Source: Nipponacmea schrenckii (lineage: Eukaryota > Mollusca > Gastropoda > Lottiidae). Taken from it: 64,000 nt of DNA. Where the stretch lies: contig CM060202.1 in NCBI GenBank assembly GCA_030562195.1, positions 34,647,880 to 34,711,879 of the forward strand. The letters run 5' to 3'. The stretch's first letter is position 1. Each line of letters begins with the position of its first letter. The notes beneath the pieces are model-generated. The model saw nothing but the letters and a program-made list of their open reading frames with translations. It was not told the DNA's origin and made no database searches. This document shows positions 11,370 through 24,185 of this stretch, one piece after another. A program made the translations under genes and the position numbers.

Positions 11370-13216
11370 TTTTTTTTTTTTTCGAATTCTGGTCAGAGCG
11401 CCCAGCCAAAACTACGCATGCCACGCACATTCTGTTAACATTTCTCCCGAAAATGCCGCGAGACTAAATTTGATGAATGTATTTTGACGCCATTTTGACC
11501 TACAGGAAATGACGTAGCGCCGTCTACAGTTTTTCTTTGTTTTTCAATTTGCGGCTTTATTTTTGATCCGATTTTGATCGTTTTTTTTTAGGTAACTACA
11601 TTGAATTTAGTTTTAAAAAATAGCAATTTAAGAATTATACATTTGCCAACTTTGTCGCTGACATTTTGAATTTGAAATTTTTTGCATTTTCTAAATTCTA
11701 CAGTTTTATTTCGATCGATCTGAAAACTTACAGACATATAGACATTTGGATTCCGAAGTATAATTATTTTTCAAAATTACGATATCACTTCCGGTTTTGA
11801 TGTTATTCGCTTTTAAAGTTGAACTTTGCACTTCCGGAATAATGAAGATATTTGAAAAATTTCTTTTGCAATTAGCTACAATTGTCTATTGAATAATGCT
11901 AAATTAAGAAAATTCGAACCGGAAGTAACGGATCTTCCGCCATCTTGATACGACTAAATTTTGTAAAACTGAAATAAGTTCTCAGGGATATGTCTAATTT
12001 GCATAATTTTAGATTTTCTAGAAACATCAATTGATTACGCAAAAAAGTATGGGAAGGAATTTTTGAATTTCGATTTTGTTTTTCTTTTATTTCCGGTTGA
12101 ATTTTTTCAGTAATTGTCAAAAATTTAACCGGTCATATTTCGCAACCTTGACCTTTGATGACCTTTTGACCTGAACAAAAGTTATTGCCCTTCATTATAT
12201 CTGCCCAATGGTATCTCCACTTTTGTTGTCCGATGTTTACTTCCGGTTTTGCAGCCAATTGAAAATCACGAATTTTAACTTTCAAGAGCTCTATCACGTG
12301 ACCCAATTTACATAGGACAGAATTTCTTACATATTCCTTTTACGCTTAATCTCATCTTTCTATTAATATATCACACTTGGTACTTTAATCAAAATTGCGC
12401 GTTTAAAAATTTCAAAATTTTGTAATTTCTTCTATACTAACTGTGCGTGTTTTTCTTTAAATCGAAATAGGGTCTCGGGGGATGATTCGATTTGTGTTAT
12501 TTTGATGTATATAGAATCTATAACCGATTGCCGAAATATATATGGAGACCGATTTTTGAATTTTGCTTTTGATTTTGATTTTTTAACGATTAAAATTTTA
12601 AAAAACTTTGAAGGGTCGTATATTGTGACGTTGACCTTTGACGAATTTTTGACCTGTACAAAAATGATAGCTCTCGAGAAGTTCTATCCAATGATATATT
12701 AAGCTTTATTGTAAGATGTATACTTCCGCTTTTATCGCCATTTGAAAATTGCGAATTTTCCCTATAAAACAATCTGTTTAATGTGTTGCATTTGGGCGAC
12801 CTACAAGATATAAGTTTCAGCGATCTGAAATTATTTTTTAGTTTAATCGTTGTACATCTAGCTAAAATGATTCAAAGTTGTTATATATGTTTTTCCTGTT
12901 GTGGGTGATGTAAATATTGAATATTTGGAACGAAATTACAACCTTTAGAATTTTAAATTTTATCTCTTATATTATGCAACAATAATATACAGTTTACTGG
13001 AACAATGGTCTAAGGGACGAAAATCTATTCAATATAAATTTTAAAATGTTAGGCCGCGCTATTTATGTGGTGTCTCAATGTTATACCCTGGCGACTTAAG
13101 ACAACTTTTAGCATTAGTGACCTTTCGATTTGTATATAGCTTCGACATTGTCTATCCAATGCTATATATATTTTTTGTACTTTTGGTTTCATCGCCATCT
13201 GAAAATTGCGAATTTA

Positions 13217-13690
13217 AAGGGGCACTGGCTTGATTTGTTTCGGACAATCATCCAACAGCCTCAAACACATGAAATCTTTTATTTAGCTAATCAGACATAG
13301 TCTACAGAGCTTACCTTTGAAATTTGAGCCTTCAAATCCATGGGTATACATATTTATCCATGTTTGAAAATCATAATGTCTTAAGATATTATGAATGTCC
13401 CGCCATATTGGAAAATCAAAGAGTTATAAATAGACAACTGCGCAGGCCCACACTGATAAAACAAAAAGAAAGTACATGTAATAACAATTGTAGATTTTGT
13501 CAACAGGACACACAATTTTCAGACTGACTGAAGACCAGCCGCGTACAGCACGAAAAAAAAATAAAAAGTGAAATTTTTGAGGTATATTTCAAGGTATTTT
13601 GCGATTTTCTTAGAGCTTGAGTATTTCTGAGGACTGTTTAAATGTAACAAAGGCCCAAAACGACCCCTAAAAATCAAGATTGTGCCCCTT
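13217..13690. mobile_element. MITE-like insertion with inverted ends (474 bp)
   Basis: Begins AAGGGGCAC and ends GTGCCCCTT, with CTTGATTT/AAATCAAG matching further in, so the inverted ends span about 20 bases with three mismatches. The inverted paralogue near 48150 shows the uninterrupted site (gcgaatttaatatata), defining the insertion independently. Any target duplication is 2-3 A/T bases and cannot be resolved. No transposase is encoded. An open frame inside (13324-13527) shows no recognisable feature. Confidence 0.65.
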
Positions 13691-13861
13691 AAATATATAA
13701 AACAATCTACTTTGTATTGGGTATTATTCTCTACGTTTGGGCGATTTACAAATATGAGTTTCGGCGATCCGCATATCTTTTTTAGATTAAACGACCCTCT
13801 ATCCATTTTTATTATGATTTTAACTTATTATCTATCTTAATTGATGATGAGGGCTAAGGAT

Positions 13862-13898
13862 GGGGAGGGGCAAAGAGGGGAAAGGGGGAAAAGGGGGG
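13862..13898 (+). other. G-quadruplex-capable G-rich tract
   Basis: Runs of G4, G4, G4, G5 and G6 with 1-6-base spacers on the plus strand, about 150 bases before the CTAG end of unit C. The inverted copy at 47945-47980 keeps all the runs, except for small length changes, on the minus strand. Confidence 0.6.
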
Positions 13899-14048
13899 TA
13901 TGGGAGCGTTTGTTATGAAATCAAAATATATTTCTGATGCACATTTTTTTTATTTTAATAAACCCTTTTTGTCTTTTGCTTAACGAACGAACGAACGAAT
14001 CCCTGGATGGAACGCACTGCTTCAGTGCCGTTAGGCGTACGGCTCTAG

Positions 14049-16119
14049 TTGTGGGACTTTGCTACCGCAAAGTCCCAGTTTGTTTTCGAAATGTCCCTTT
14101 TTTTTTTTCTTTTTTTTTTCGAAATTTACACACCTCACTGCGCCTAGACTGCAATAGTTGCAACATTGACTCAACTTCTCTAGACCTTCTGTAGTGGCGA
14201 CGTGTTGCATAAATATAAAATGGAACATTTTTGCAAAACCGGAAGTGCTGCGTTGCAACAAACCTAAAAAGTAGCAAATTGGCTCTAGCTGTCGCAATTT
14301 TTGATCGATTTTCTTCGGGTTTTCATTTTTGTAATCTACAAGTAACTTCTGATCAGATAGCAGTTCAAAAATTTCAATTTTCAAAGATTCGTAGCACACA
14401 TTTTTTTGCCGTATTTTGCAATTTTTTGCAACTTTTTTGTTTTTAGTGTGATCGATCTGAAAAAAATTGAGCATAAGAAGCCCATGAAACTATTTTCAAA
14501 AAGTAGGTCAAAATTTTTGCAACACTTCCGGTTTCTGCAAAAAATGGAGTTTTACGTCCGGTTGAATAACTTCCGGTTTTATTAATGTATGAGGTTCAAA
14601 CTTGTTTCATCATGTAGCCATTAGCCATACAAAAAAACGAAGAAAATAAAATCAAGGCCGCATGCGCAACTTTCGCCGCCATTTTGATTTTTCTGAAATT
14701 GAGCGAATTTAATTCAGAGATTATGGCTTATCCGATTGAGATGATTTTGGTGTCAAATGAAAGAACATAAAAATTGCAAAAAAACATTGGAAGTCGATTT
14801 TTGAATTTCGCCTATGCATTTTTGCAACATCCGGTTGAATTTTTTCAAAGTTTGGGGGCTTATTTCTCGTGACCTTGACCTTTGGTGACCATGACCTTTA
14901 GTAGGTCAAAGGTCATTGACCTTGGCTATCAGTTGATACTTTGACCTTTGACCTCCGACGTCTACTTCCGGTTTTATGGCTGCCCAAAAACAGCGAAATT
15001 CGTAACTTTGGACTGCTCTAGAGCGTGACCTAATTAATTTAGAGTGTTATTTTTTTCAGATTCTTAAAGTGCTTTTTGTCCTCTTTCCAAAGATATATAA
15101 CAAAGGTTTTTAAAATGAAAAGTGAATTTTTTGATTTTGAAAATAAAAGTACATTTTGCCGTATTGACGTTTTTTTAGAAATGTATGTGTGTATATCTCG
15201 TGATCTATTAGATGTACATGCTTCAAATTTGTAACGTGAATATACATTTTGAAAGTGATTACAGTCATATAAAAAAAATGAGATGGGCGTGGCATATCCG
15301 GGTAAAATTCCATTTTACCATTTATATAGTTCAGCGAATTACGGCTGTAGGAAATAACGTTTTAAAAAAAGTACCTTGCACACAGATACCTCATTGCTTT
15401 GGCCAGTAGATCCCGAAAAATCAGATGCTTCGGCCTGTTTGTTGCAATTTGCAACACTAGCAAAAAGTATCAGTTATTTTTCGAGTTGTGGGGCTTCTTT
15501 CTCGTGACCTTGACCTTTGGTGACCTTGAGCTTTACAAGGTCATAGGTCACGGACTTTGGCTTTCAGTTGACAAATTGATATTTTACCTTCGACGTCTAC
15601 TTCCGGTTTTATATCTGCCCGAAAACAGCAAAATATACAACTTTGGACTGCTCGAGAGCGTGACCTAATTAATTTAGAGGGTTATTTTTTTCAGATTCTT
15701 AAGGCGCTTTTTGTCCACTTTCCAGCGATGTATAACAAAAATTTTGAAAATAAAAATTTAATTTTTGCACTTTTAAAATTAAAGTACATTTTGTTTTTTT
15801 GAAATGGATTTGTGTATATCTCGTGATCTATTAGTTGTACAAGCTTCAAATTTGTACCGCGAATATATATTTCAAATGTGATTAGATTTACGCCAAAATA
15901 AATGAGATGGGCGTGGCACATCCGGGTAAACTTCCAATTCCTCACTTATCTCGGTCAGCGCTTTACATCTGTAGGAAAAAACGTTTTTCAAAAAAGTACT
16001 TTGCACACAGATACCTCGTTGCTTTGGCCAGATTCTCCCAGAAAATCAAATGTTTCGGGCTGTTTGTTGCAATTTTGCAACGTTAGCAAAGTCCCACTCT
16101 GTGCCACGTGTGGCTCTAG
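14049..16119 (+). mobile_element. Helitron-like tandem unit D (2071 bp)
   Basis: Opens with the GGGACTTTGC junction hairpin although the preceding terminus is type c, a mismatch of hairpin and terminus. The 5' module carries a YY1-type GCCGCCATTTTGA beside CGCATGCGCAAC (about 14658-14698), an NRF1-like string in place of the usual ETS motif. Two sub-repeats follow and the type-a terminus ends at CTAG 16116-16119. Minus-strand relatives of this module are at about 45530, 51560 and 55790. Confidence 0.5.
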
Positions 16120-18197
16120 TTGTGGGACTTTGCTTTCAGCAAAGTCCCAGTTTGTTTTCGGTTTGTCAATTCTTTTTTTTTTTTTTTTTTTTTTTCGAAA
16201 TTTACACAGGGCACACAGCCTAGGCTGCAATAGTTGCAGCAATTTCACAACATCTCCAGACCTTCTGTAGTGTCGACGTTTCTAATGAATATAAATTGGT
16301 ACATTTTTGCAAAACCGGAAGTGCTGCATTGCAACATTCCTCAAAAGTCGGTCAGTGGCTCTAGAAGTCGCAATTTTCAATCGATTTTCTTTGGGTTTGC
16401 ATTTTTGAAAACTTGAAACAATTTCCAACAAGATAGCAGTTACAAAATTTCGAAATTCGAAAATTCATAGCACACATTTTTTTGCCGTATTTTGCAAATT
16501 TTTGCAACTTTGCTATTTTAAGACGGATTGATCTGAAAATTTGGGTGCCTTCAAGTGTCATGAATATAAATACATTTGCAGAGTCAAAATTTTTGCTTCA
16601 TTTTCGGTTTAAGCGTAAAAAGGGTTTAAACTTCCGGTTGACCTACTTGTGCTGTAATTGATGTATCGCAACAAAATTAATGTCGATCGTAATTAAATTT
16701 GAATACAAAAAAACGAAGAAGAAAAAATCTGAACCGGAAGTGAAACTTTGGCCGCCATCTTGAAATGTCACTTTTTTGTAAAACTCAAAATGGGGCCTCT
16801 ACGGTAAGAGTGACTTGTGTGTTATTAGTATTTTTAGAAAGTCTAAACGATTGCGAAAAAAAGTATGGGAGCCGAATTTTGAATTTCGCTTTTGCATTTT
16901 TGCAACATCCGGTTGAATTTTTTCGAAGTTTGGGGGCTTATTTCTCGTGACCTTGACCTTTGATGACCGTGACCTTTAATAGGTCAAAGGTAATTGACCT
17001 TGGCTATCAGTTGATACTTTGAACTTTGACCTCCGACGTCTACTTCCGGTTTTATAGCTGCCCGAAAACAGCAAAATTCGCAACTTTGGGCTGCTCTAGA
17101 GCGTGACCTAATTAATTTAGAGTGTTAATTTTTTCAGATTCTTAAAGTGCTTTTTGTCCTCTTTCCAACGATATATAACAAAAGTTCGTAAAATGAAAAT
17201 TGAATTTTTTGATTTTTGCAAAGAAAAGTACATTTTGCCGTATTTTCGCTTCCTTGAAATGTATGTGTGTATATCTCGTGATCTATTAGCAGTACAAGCT
17301 TCAAATTTTTACTGTGAATATACATTTTGAATATGATTAGATTCCCCTCCAAAAAAACGAGATGGGCGTGGCACATCCGGGTGAACTTCAAATTTACCAT
17401 TTATATCGGTCAGCGAATTACGGCTGCAGTAAATAACGTTTTTCAAAAAAGTACCTTGCAAACATATATCTCATTACTTTGGCCAGTTTATCCCAAAAAA
17501 TCAAATGTTTCTGCCTGTTTGTTGCAATTTTGCGACATTTGCAAAAAATCAGGTTTTTTTTTAGTTTGGGGGCTTATTTCTAGTGACTTTGACCTTTGGT
17601 GACCTTGACCTTTACAAGGTCATTGGTCACTGACTTTAGCTATCAGTTGACAATTTGGCATTAGACTTCTGATGTCTATTTCCGGTTTTATAGCTGCTCG
17701 AAGCACCAAAATTTGCAACGTTGGACTGCTCTAGAGCGTGACCTAATTAATTTAGAGGGTTATTTTTTTCACATTCCCAAGACGCCTTTTGTCCTCTTTC
17801 CAGCGATGCACAATAAAAGTTTTTAAAATGAAAATTTAATTTTTGGACTTTTAAAATTAAAGTACATTTTGCTTTTTTGAAACGTATTTGTGTATATCTC
17901 GTGATCTATTAGATGTACAAGCTTTAAATTTGAACCATGAATATATATTTTGTATGAGATTAGATTTACGCAAAAGTAAATTAGATGGGCGTGGCACATA
18001 CGGGTAAACTTCCAATTTACCAGTTATATCGGTCAGCGCTTTACATCTGTAGGAAATAACATTTTTCCAAAAAATTCTTTGCACACAGATACCTCGTTGC
18101 TTTGGCCAGTTTCTCCCAGAAAATCAGATGTTTCGACCTGTTTGTTGCAATTTTGCAACGTTAGCAAAGTCCCACTCTGTGCCACGTGTGGCTCTAG
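16120..18197 (+). mobile_element. Helitron-like tandem unit E (2078 bp)
   Basis: Same plan as unit A. Its junction hairpin (16123-16149) has a 12-bp stem with loop TTC instead of TACC, so the loop changed while the stem stayed perfect. ETS/YY1 pair at 16734-16762, two sub-repeats, type-a terminus, CTAG 18194-18197. Confidence 0.5.
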
Positions 18198-18199
18198 TT

Positions 18200-18225
18200 G
18201 CAGTGCGTTCATTCGAACGCACTGC
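18200..18225 (+). repeat. Alternative junction hairpin, GCAGTGCGTTC stem
   Basis: An 11-bp perfect stem with an ATTC loop. The same stem occurs at 47777-47801 (loop GAA) and 50040-50064 (loop GAT). Its 3' arm GAACGCACTGC is also found just inside the type-c terminus at about 14010. Confidence 0.8.
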
Positions 18226-18296
18226 TTTGTTTTCGAAATGTTTTTTTTTTTTTTGTGGGACTTTGCTACCGCAAAGTCCCAGTTTGTTTTCGGTTT

Positions 18297-18297
<1 letters not shown>

Positions 18298-18345
<48 letters not shown>
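18298..18345 (+). repeat. Poly-T tract, about 48 T
   Basis: The longest of the T tracts preceding the proposed 5'-TC ends; others range from about 13 to 45. Lengths in homopolymers this long may be sequencing or assembly estimates. Confidence 0.8.
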
Positions 18346-20345
18346 CGAAATTTACACAGGGCACACAGCCTAAGCTGCAATAGTTGCAGCAATTTCACAA
18401 CTTCTCTACACCTTCTGTTGTGGCGACGTTTCTATTAATTATAAATTGGAACATTTTTGCAAAACCGGAAGTGCTGCATTGCAACATGTCTATAAAGTCG
18501 GTCAGTGGCTCTAGGACTCGCATTTTTGGACCGATTTTCGTCGGGTTTGCATTTTTGAAAACTTGAAACAATTTTCAACAAGATAGCAGTTACAAAATTT
18601 CGAAATTCGAAAATTCATAGCACACATTTTTTTGCCGTATTTTGCACATTTTTGCAACTTTGCTATTTTTAGACCGATTGATCTGAAAATTTGGGTGCCT
18701 TCAAGTGTCACGAATATGAAAACATTGGCAGAGTCAAAATTTTTGCTTCATTTCCGGTTTCAACGTAAAACGGGTTTAAACTTCCGGTTGACCTACTTGT
18801 GCTGTAATTGATGTATCGCAACAAAATTTATGTCAATCCTAATTAAATTAGAAGACAAAAAAACGAAGAAGAAAAAATCCGGACCGGAAGTGAAAAATTG
18901 GCCGCCATCTTGAAATGTCACTTTTTTGTAAAACTCAAAATGGGGCCTCTACGGTAAGAGCGATTTGTGTGATGTTTATATTTTTGGAAAGCTTAGTCGA
19001 TTGCGATCAAAATGTTGGAAATCGATTTTTGAATTTTGCTTTTGCTTTTTTGCAACATCCGGTTGAATTTTTTCGAAGTTTGGGGGCTTATTTCTCGTGA
19101 CCTTGACCTTTGGTGACCATTACCTTTAGTAGGTCAAAGGTCATTTACCTTGGCTATCAGTTGATACTTTGAACTTTGACCTCCGACGTCTACTTCCGGT
19201 TTTATAGCTGCCCGAAAACAGCAAAATTCGCAACTTTGGGCTGCACTAGAGCGTGACCTAATTAATTTAGAGTGTTAATTTTTTCAGATTCTTAAAGTGC
19301 TTTTTGTCCTCTTTCCAACGATATATAACAAAAGTTTGTAAAATGAAAATTGAATTTTTTGATTTTTGCAAAGAAAAGTACATTTTGCCGTATTTTCGCT
19401 TCCTTGAAATGTATGTGTGTATATCTCGTGATCTATGAGCTGTACAAGCTTCAAATTTTTACTGTGAATATACATTTTGAATATGATTAGATTCCCCTCC
19501 AAAAAAACGAGATGGGCGTGGCACATCCGGGTGAACTTCAAATGTACCATTTATATCGGTCAGCGAATTACGGCTGCAGTAAATAACGTTTTTCAAAAAA
19601 GTACCTTGCATACATATATCTCATTACTTTGGCCAGTTTATCCCAAAAAATCAAATGTTTCTGCCTGTTTGTTGCAATTTTGCGACATTTGCAAAAAATC
19701 AGTTTTTTTAGTTTGGGGGCTTATTTCTAGTTACTTTGACCTTTGGTGACCTTGACCTTTACAAGGTCATTGGTCACTGACTTAAGCTATCAGTTGACAA
19801 TTTGGCATTAGACTTCTGACGTCTATTTCCGGTTTTATAGCTGCTCGAAAGCAGCAAAATTTGCAACGTTGGACTGCTCTAGAGCGTGACCTAATTAATT
19901 TAGAGGGTTATTTTTTTCACATTCCGAAGGCGCCTTTTGTCCTCTTTCCAGCGATGCACAACAAAAGTTTTTAAAATGAAAATTTAATTTTTGGACTTTT
20001 AAAATTAAAGTACATTTTGCTTTTTTGAAACGTATTTGTGTATATCTCGTGATCTATTAGATGTACAAGCTTCAAATTTGAACCATGAATATATATTTTG
20101 TATGAGATTAGATTTACGCAAAAGTAAATTAGATGGGCGTGGCACATACGGGTAAACTTCCAATTTACCAGTTATATCGGTCAGCGCTTTACATCTGTAG
20201 GAAATAACGTTTTTCCAAAAAATTCTTTGCACACAGATACCTCGTTGCTTTGGCCAGTTTCTCCCAGAAAATCAGATGTTTCGGCCAGTTTGTTGCAATT
20301 TTGCAACGTTAGCAAAGTCCCACTCTGTGCCACGTGTGGCTCTAG

Positions 20346-20389
20346 TTGTGGGACTTTGCTACCGCAAAGTCCCAGTTTGTTTTCGGTTT

Positions 20390-20427
<38 letters not shown>

Positions 20428-22430
20428 CGAAATTTACACAGGGCACACAGCCTAGGCTGCAATAGTTGCAGCAATTTCACATCTTCTCTACACCTTCTGT
20501 TGTGGCGAAATTTCTATTAAATATAAATTGGAACATTTTTGCAAAACCGGAAGTGCTGCATTGCAACATGTCTAAAAAGTCGGTCAGTGGCTCTAGAACT
20601 CGCATTTTTGGACCGATTTTCGTCGGGTTTGCATATTTGAAAACTTGAAACAATTTCCAACAATATAGCAATTAAAAAAATTCGAAATTCGAAATTTCAT
20701 AGCACACATTTTTTTGCCGTATTTTGCACATTTTTGCAACTTTGCTATTTTAAGACCGATTGATCTGAAAATTTGGGTGCCTTCAAGTGTCACGAATATG
20801 AAAACATTGGCAGAGTCAGAATTTTTGCTTCATTTCCGGTTTCAGCGTAAAACGGGTTTAAACTTCCGGTTGACCTACTTGTGCTGTAATTGATGTATCG
20901 CAACAAAATTTATGTCAATCCTAATTAAATTAGAAGACAAAAAAACGAAGCAGAAAAAATCCGGACCGGAAGTGAAACATTAGCCGCCATCTTGAAATGT
21001 CACTTTTTTGTAAAACTCAAAATGGGGCCTCTACGGTAAGAGCGATTTGTGTGATGTTTATATTTCTGGAAAGCTTAGTCGATTGCGATCAAAATGTTGG
21101 AAATCGATTTTTGAATTTTGCTTTTGCTTTTTTGCAACATCCGGTTGAATTTTTTCGAAGTTTGGGGGCTTATTTCTCGTGACCTTGACCTTTGGTGACC
21201 ATGACCTTTAGTAGGTCAAAGGTCATAGACCTTGGCTATCAGTTGATACTTTGAACTTTGACCTCCGACGTCTACTTCCGGTTTTATAGCTGCCCGAAAA
21301 CAGCAAAATTCGCAACTTTGGGCTGCTCCAGAGCGTGACCTAATTTATTTAGAGTGTTAATTTTTTCAGATTCTTAGATTGCTTTTTGTCCTCTTTCCAA
21401 CGATATATAACAAAAGTTTGTAAAATGAAAATTGAATTTTTTGATTTTTGCTAAGAAAAGTACATTTTGCCGTATTTTCGCTTCCTTGAAATGTATGTGT
21501 GTATATCTCGTGATCTATTAGCTGTACAAGCTTCAAATTTTTACTGTGAATATACATTTTGAATATGATTAGATTCCCCTCCAAAAAAACGAAATGGGCG
21601 TGGCACATCCGGGTGAACTTCAAATTTACCATTTATTACGGTCAGCGAATTACGGCTGCAGTAAATAACGTTTTTCAAAAAAGTACCTTGCATACATATA
21701 TCTCATTACTTTGGCCAGTTTATCCCAAAAAATCAAATGTTTCTGCCTGTTTGTTGCAATTTTGCGACATTTGGAAAAAATCAGTTTTTTTTAGTTTGGG
21801 GGCTTATTTCTACTGACTTTGACCTTTGGTGACCTTGACCTTTACAAGGTCATTGGTCACTGACTTTAGCTATCAGTTGACAATTTGGCATTAGACTTCT
21901 GACGTCTATTTCCGGTTTTATAGCTGCTCGAAAGCAGCAAAATTTGCAACGTTGGACTGCTCTAGAGCGTGACCTAATTAATTTAGAGGGTTATTTTTTT
22001 CACATTCCGAAGGCGCCTTTTGTCCTCTTTCCAGCGATGCACAACAAAAGTTTTTAAAATGAAAATTTAATTTTTGGACTTTTAAAATTAAAGTACATTT
22101 TGCTTTTTTGAAACGTATTTGTGTATATCTCGTGATCTATTAGATGTACAAGCTTCAAATTTGTACCATGAATATATATATTTCGTATAAGATTAGATTT
22201 ACGCAAAAGTAAATTAGATGGGCGTGGCACATACGGGTAAACTTCCAATTTACTAGTTATATCGGTCAGCGCTTTACATCTGTAGAAAATAACATTTTTC
22301 CAAAAAATTCTTTGCACACAGATACCTCGTTGCTTTGGCCAGTTTCTCCCAGAAAATCAGATTTTTCGGCCTGTTTGTTGCAATTTTGCAACGTTAGCAA
22401 AGTCCCACTCTGTGCCACGTGTGGCTCTAG
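20346..22430 (+). mobile_element. Helitron-like tandem unit G (2085 bp)
   Basis: Almost the same sequence as unit A in its 5' module, suggesting recent amplification. GGGACTTTGC hairpin start, ETS/YY1 pair at 20966-20994, two sub-repeats, type-a terminus and CTAG 22427-22430. Confidence 0.5.
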
Positions 22431-23219
22431 TTTTTTTTTTTTTTTCGAATTCTTCCCAGAGCGCCCAGCCAAAACTACATATGCTATGAATTCACTCTTT
22501 CGATTTTCTTGTCGTACTCGTGAAAGTAATGTTAATGAATGTAATTTGATGCATTTTTTGTAAACAGGAAATGACGTAGCGCATTCCAAAGTTTTTCTTT
22601 GTTTTTCAATTTGCGGCTTTATTTTTGATCCGATTTTGATCGTTCTTTTTTAGATAACTACATTGAACTTAGTTCTAAAAGATAGGAAATTGAGAATTAA
22701 ACATTTCCCAACTTTGTCGCTGACTTTTTGAATTTTGAATTTTCAGCATTTTTTTACTTCTACAGTTTTCTTTCGATCGACTTGAAAACTTACAGATATA
22801 TAGACATTTTGATTGCGAACTATAATTAATTTTCAAAATTTCGATATCACTTCCGGTTTTGAAGTTATTTGCTTTTAAAGTTGAATTTTGCACTTCCGGA
22901 ATATTGACGATATTGAAAAAATTTCTTTTGCAATTAGCTACAATTGTCTATTAAATGATGCTAAATTAAAAAAATCCGAACCGGAAGTAACGGATCAGCC
23001 GCCATCTTGATATGACTCATTTTTGTAAAACTCAAAATGGGGCCTTAGGGTTAAATCTAATTTGCATAATTTAAGATTTTGTAAAAACATTCAACGATTG
23101 CGCAAAAAAGTATGGGAAGGGATTTTTGAATTTCGCTTTTGCTTTTCTTTTATTTCCGGTTGAAATTTTCCAGTAATTGTCAAAAATTTAAAAGGTCATA
23201 TTTCGCGACCTTGACCTTC
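22431..23219 (+). mobile_element. Helitron-like unit H, subfamily of unit C, cut by gap 2
   Basis: Starts with a T tract, TCGAATTCTTCC and a CAGAGCGCCCAGCC stretch as in unit C, and carries the ETS/YY1 pair at 22981-23009 with 9-base spacing. Truncated by the N run. Confidence 0.5.
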
Positions 23220-23719
23220 NNNNNNNNNNNNNNNNNNNNNNNNNNNNNNNNNNNNNNNNNNNNNNNNNNNNNNNNNNNNNNNNNNNNNNNNNNNNNNNNN
23301 NNNNNNNNNNNNNNNNNNNNNNNNNNNNNNNNNNNNNNNNNNNNNNNNNNNNNNNNNNNNNNNNNNNNNNNNNNNNNNNNNNNNNNNNNNNNNNNNNNNN
23401 NNNNNNNNNNNNNNNNNNNNNNNNNNNNNNNNNNNNNNNNNNNNNNNNNNNNNNNNNNNNNNNNNNNNNNNNNNNNNNNNNNNNNNNNNNNNNNNNNNNN
23501 NNNNNNNNNNNNNNNNNNNNNNNNNNNNNNNNNNNNNNNNNNNNNNNNNNNNNNNNNNNNNNNNNNNNNNNNNNNNNNNNNNNNNNNNNNNNNNNNNNNN
23601 NNNNNNNNNNNNNNNNNNNNNNNNNNNNNNNNNNNNNNNNNNNNNNNNNNNNNNNNNNNNNNNNNNNNNNNNNNNNNNNNNNNNNNNNNNNNNNNNNNNN
23701 NNNNNNNNNNNNNNNNNNN
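23220..23719. other. Assembly gap 2 (500 N)
   Basis: Exactly 500 N. Unit subfamilies differ on the two sides, so a unit boundary or an unrelated join lies inside. Confidence 0.99.
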
Positions 23720-24185
23720 GACAAAAAATTATCATTAAAGATTCCGATAAAACATTTTCCGAAATTAGCCGGAAACGTCCGAAAATGACCAAAAAATGTA
23801 GAAAATCATAGAAATCGGAATTTTCGGATTAAATTTTTGCACAAACTTGCAATTTTATTATTCCACAGAATTAGTACCATCAATATCTTCATTTTGTATG
23901 TATGCCGTATATTCAAATTCCTAACCGTTTGATCGCCATCTTGAAATATGCAAATTATTGGAAAAATACTACTCGTCCGCCATTTTTAATCCTATTTTTT
24001 TCAGACTTGTTTTAAAATATAATTTGGATAATTATCTAGGTCCTCTAGTTGCATATTTTTCAATTTCAAATTTGTCCTTGGACCAGGTCCTGCCAAAGTT
24101 TTTCAAAACTGACTTCCGTTTGAAAGTTCATAACTTTTGAACTCTACCATATGCATCCTTTTGATCTCAAAACAACATCACCAGA

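Larger units (their letters stand above)
11370..14048 (+). mobile_element. Helitron-like tandem unit C, second subfamily (2679 bp)
   Basis: Opens with a T tract then TCGAATTCTGG and a CAGAGCGCCCAGCC stretch. The body is a different subfamily: ETS motif at 11919-11926, YY1-type motif at 11957-11967, CACGTGACC near 12296, and CCGGAAGT-like strings throughout. It holds a 474-bp inverted-end insertion (13217-13690), a G-rich tract (13862-13898) and an AACG microsatellite (about 13982). The end is terminal type c, GCCGT-TAGGCGT-ACGGC, T, CTAG (14045-14048). An inverted copy, nearly identical where I compared it, lies at 47804-50113 and lacks the 474-bp insertion. Confidence 0.5.
18198..20345 (+). 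mobile_element. Helitron-like tandem unit F with a double hairpin start (2148 bp)
   Basis: Two hairpin cassettes precede the body: GCAGTGCGTTC-ATTC-GAACGCACTGC (18200-18225), TTTGTTTTCGAAATG and about 15 T; then the GGGACTTTGC hairpin (18256-18281), a related TTTGTTTTCG spacer and about 48 T (18298-18345). The body matches units A and G closely, with the ETS/YY1 pair at 18884-18912 and CTAG at 20342-20345. Confidence 0.5.

Noticed and set aside
13324..13527. Short coding gene inside the MITE-like insertion
   Set aside because: 67 residues without recognisable features, inside a non-coding type of element.
18033..18440. Frames with long Lys or Phe runs at unit junctions
   Set aside because: They are translations of poly-A/poly-T tracts.
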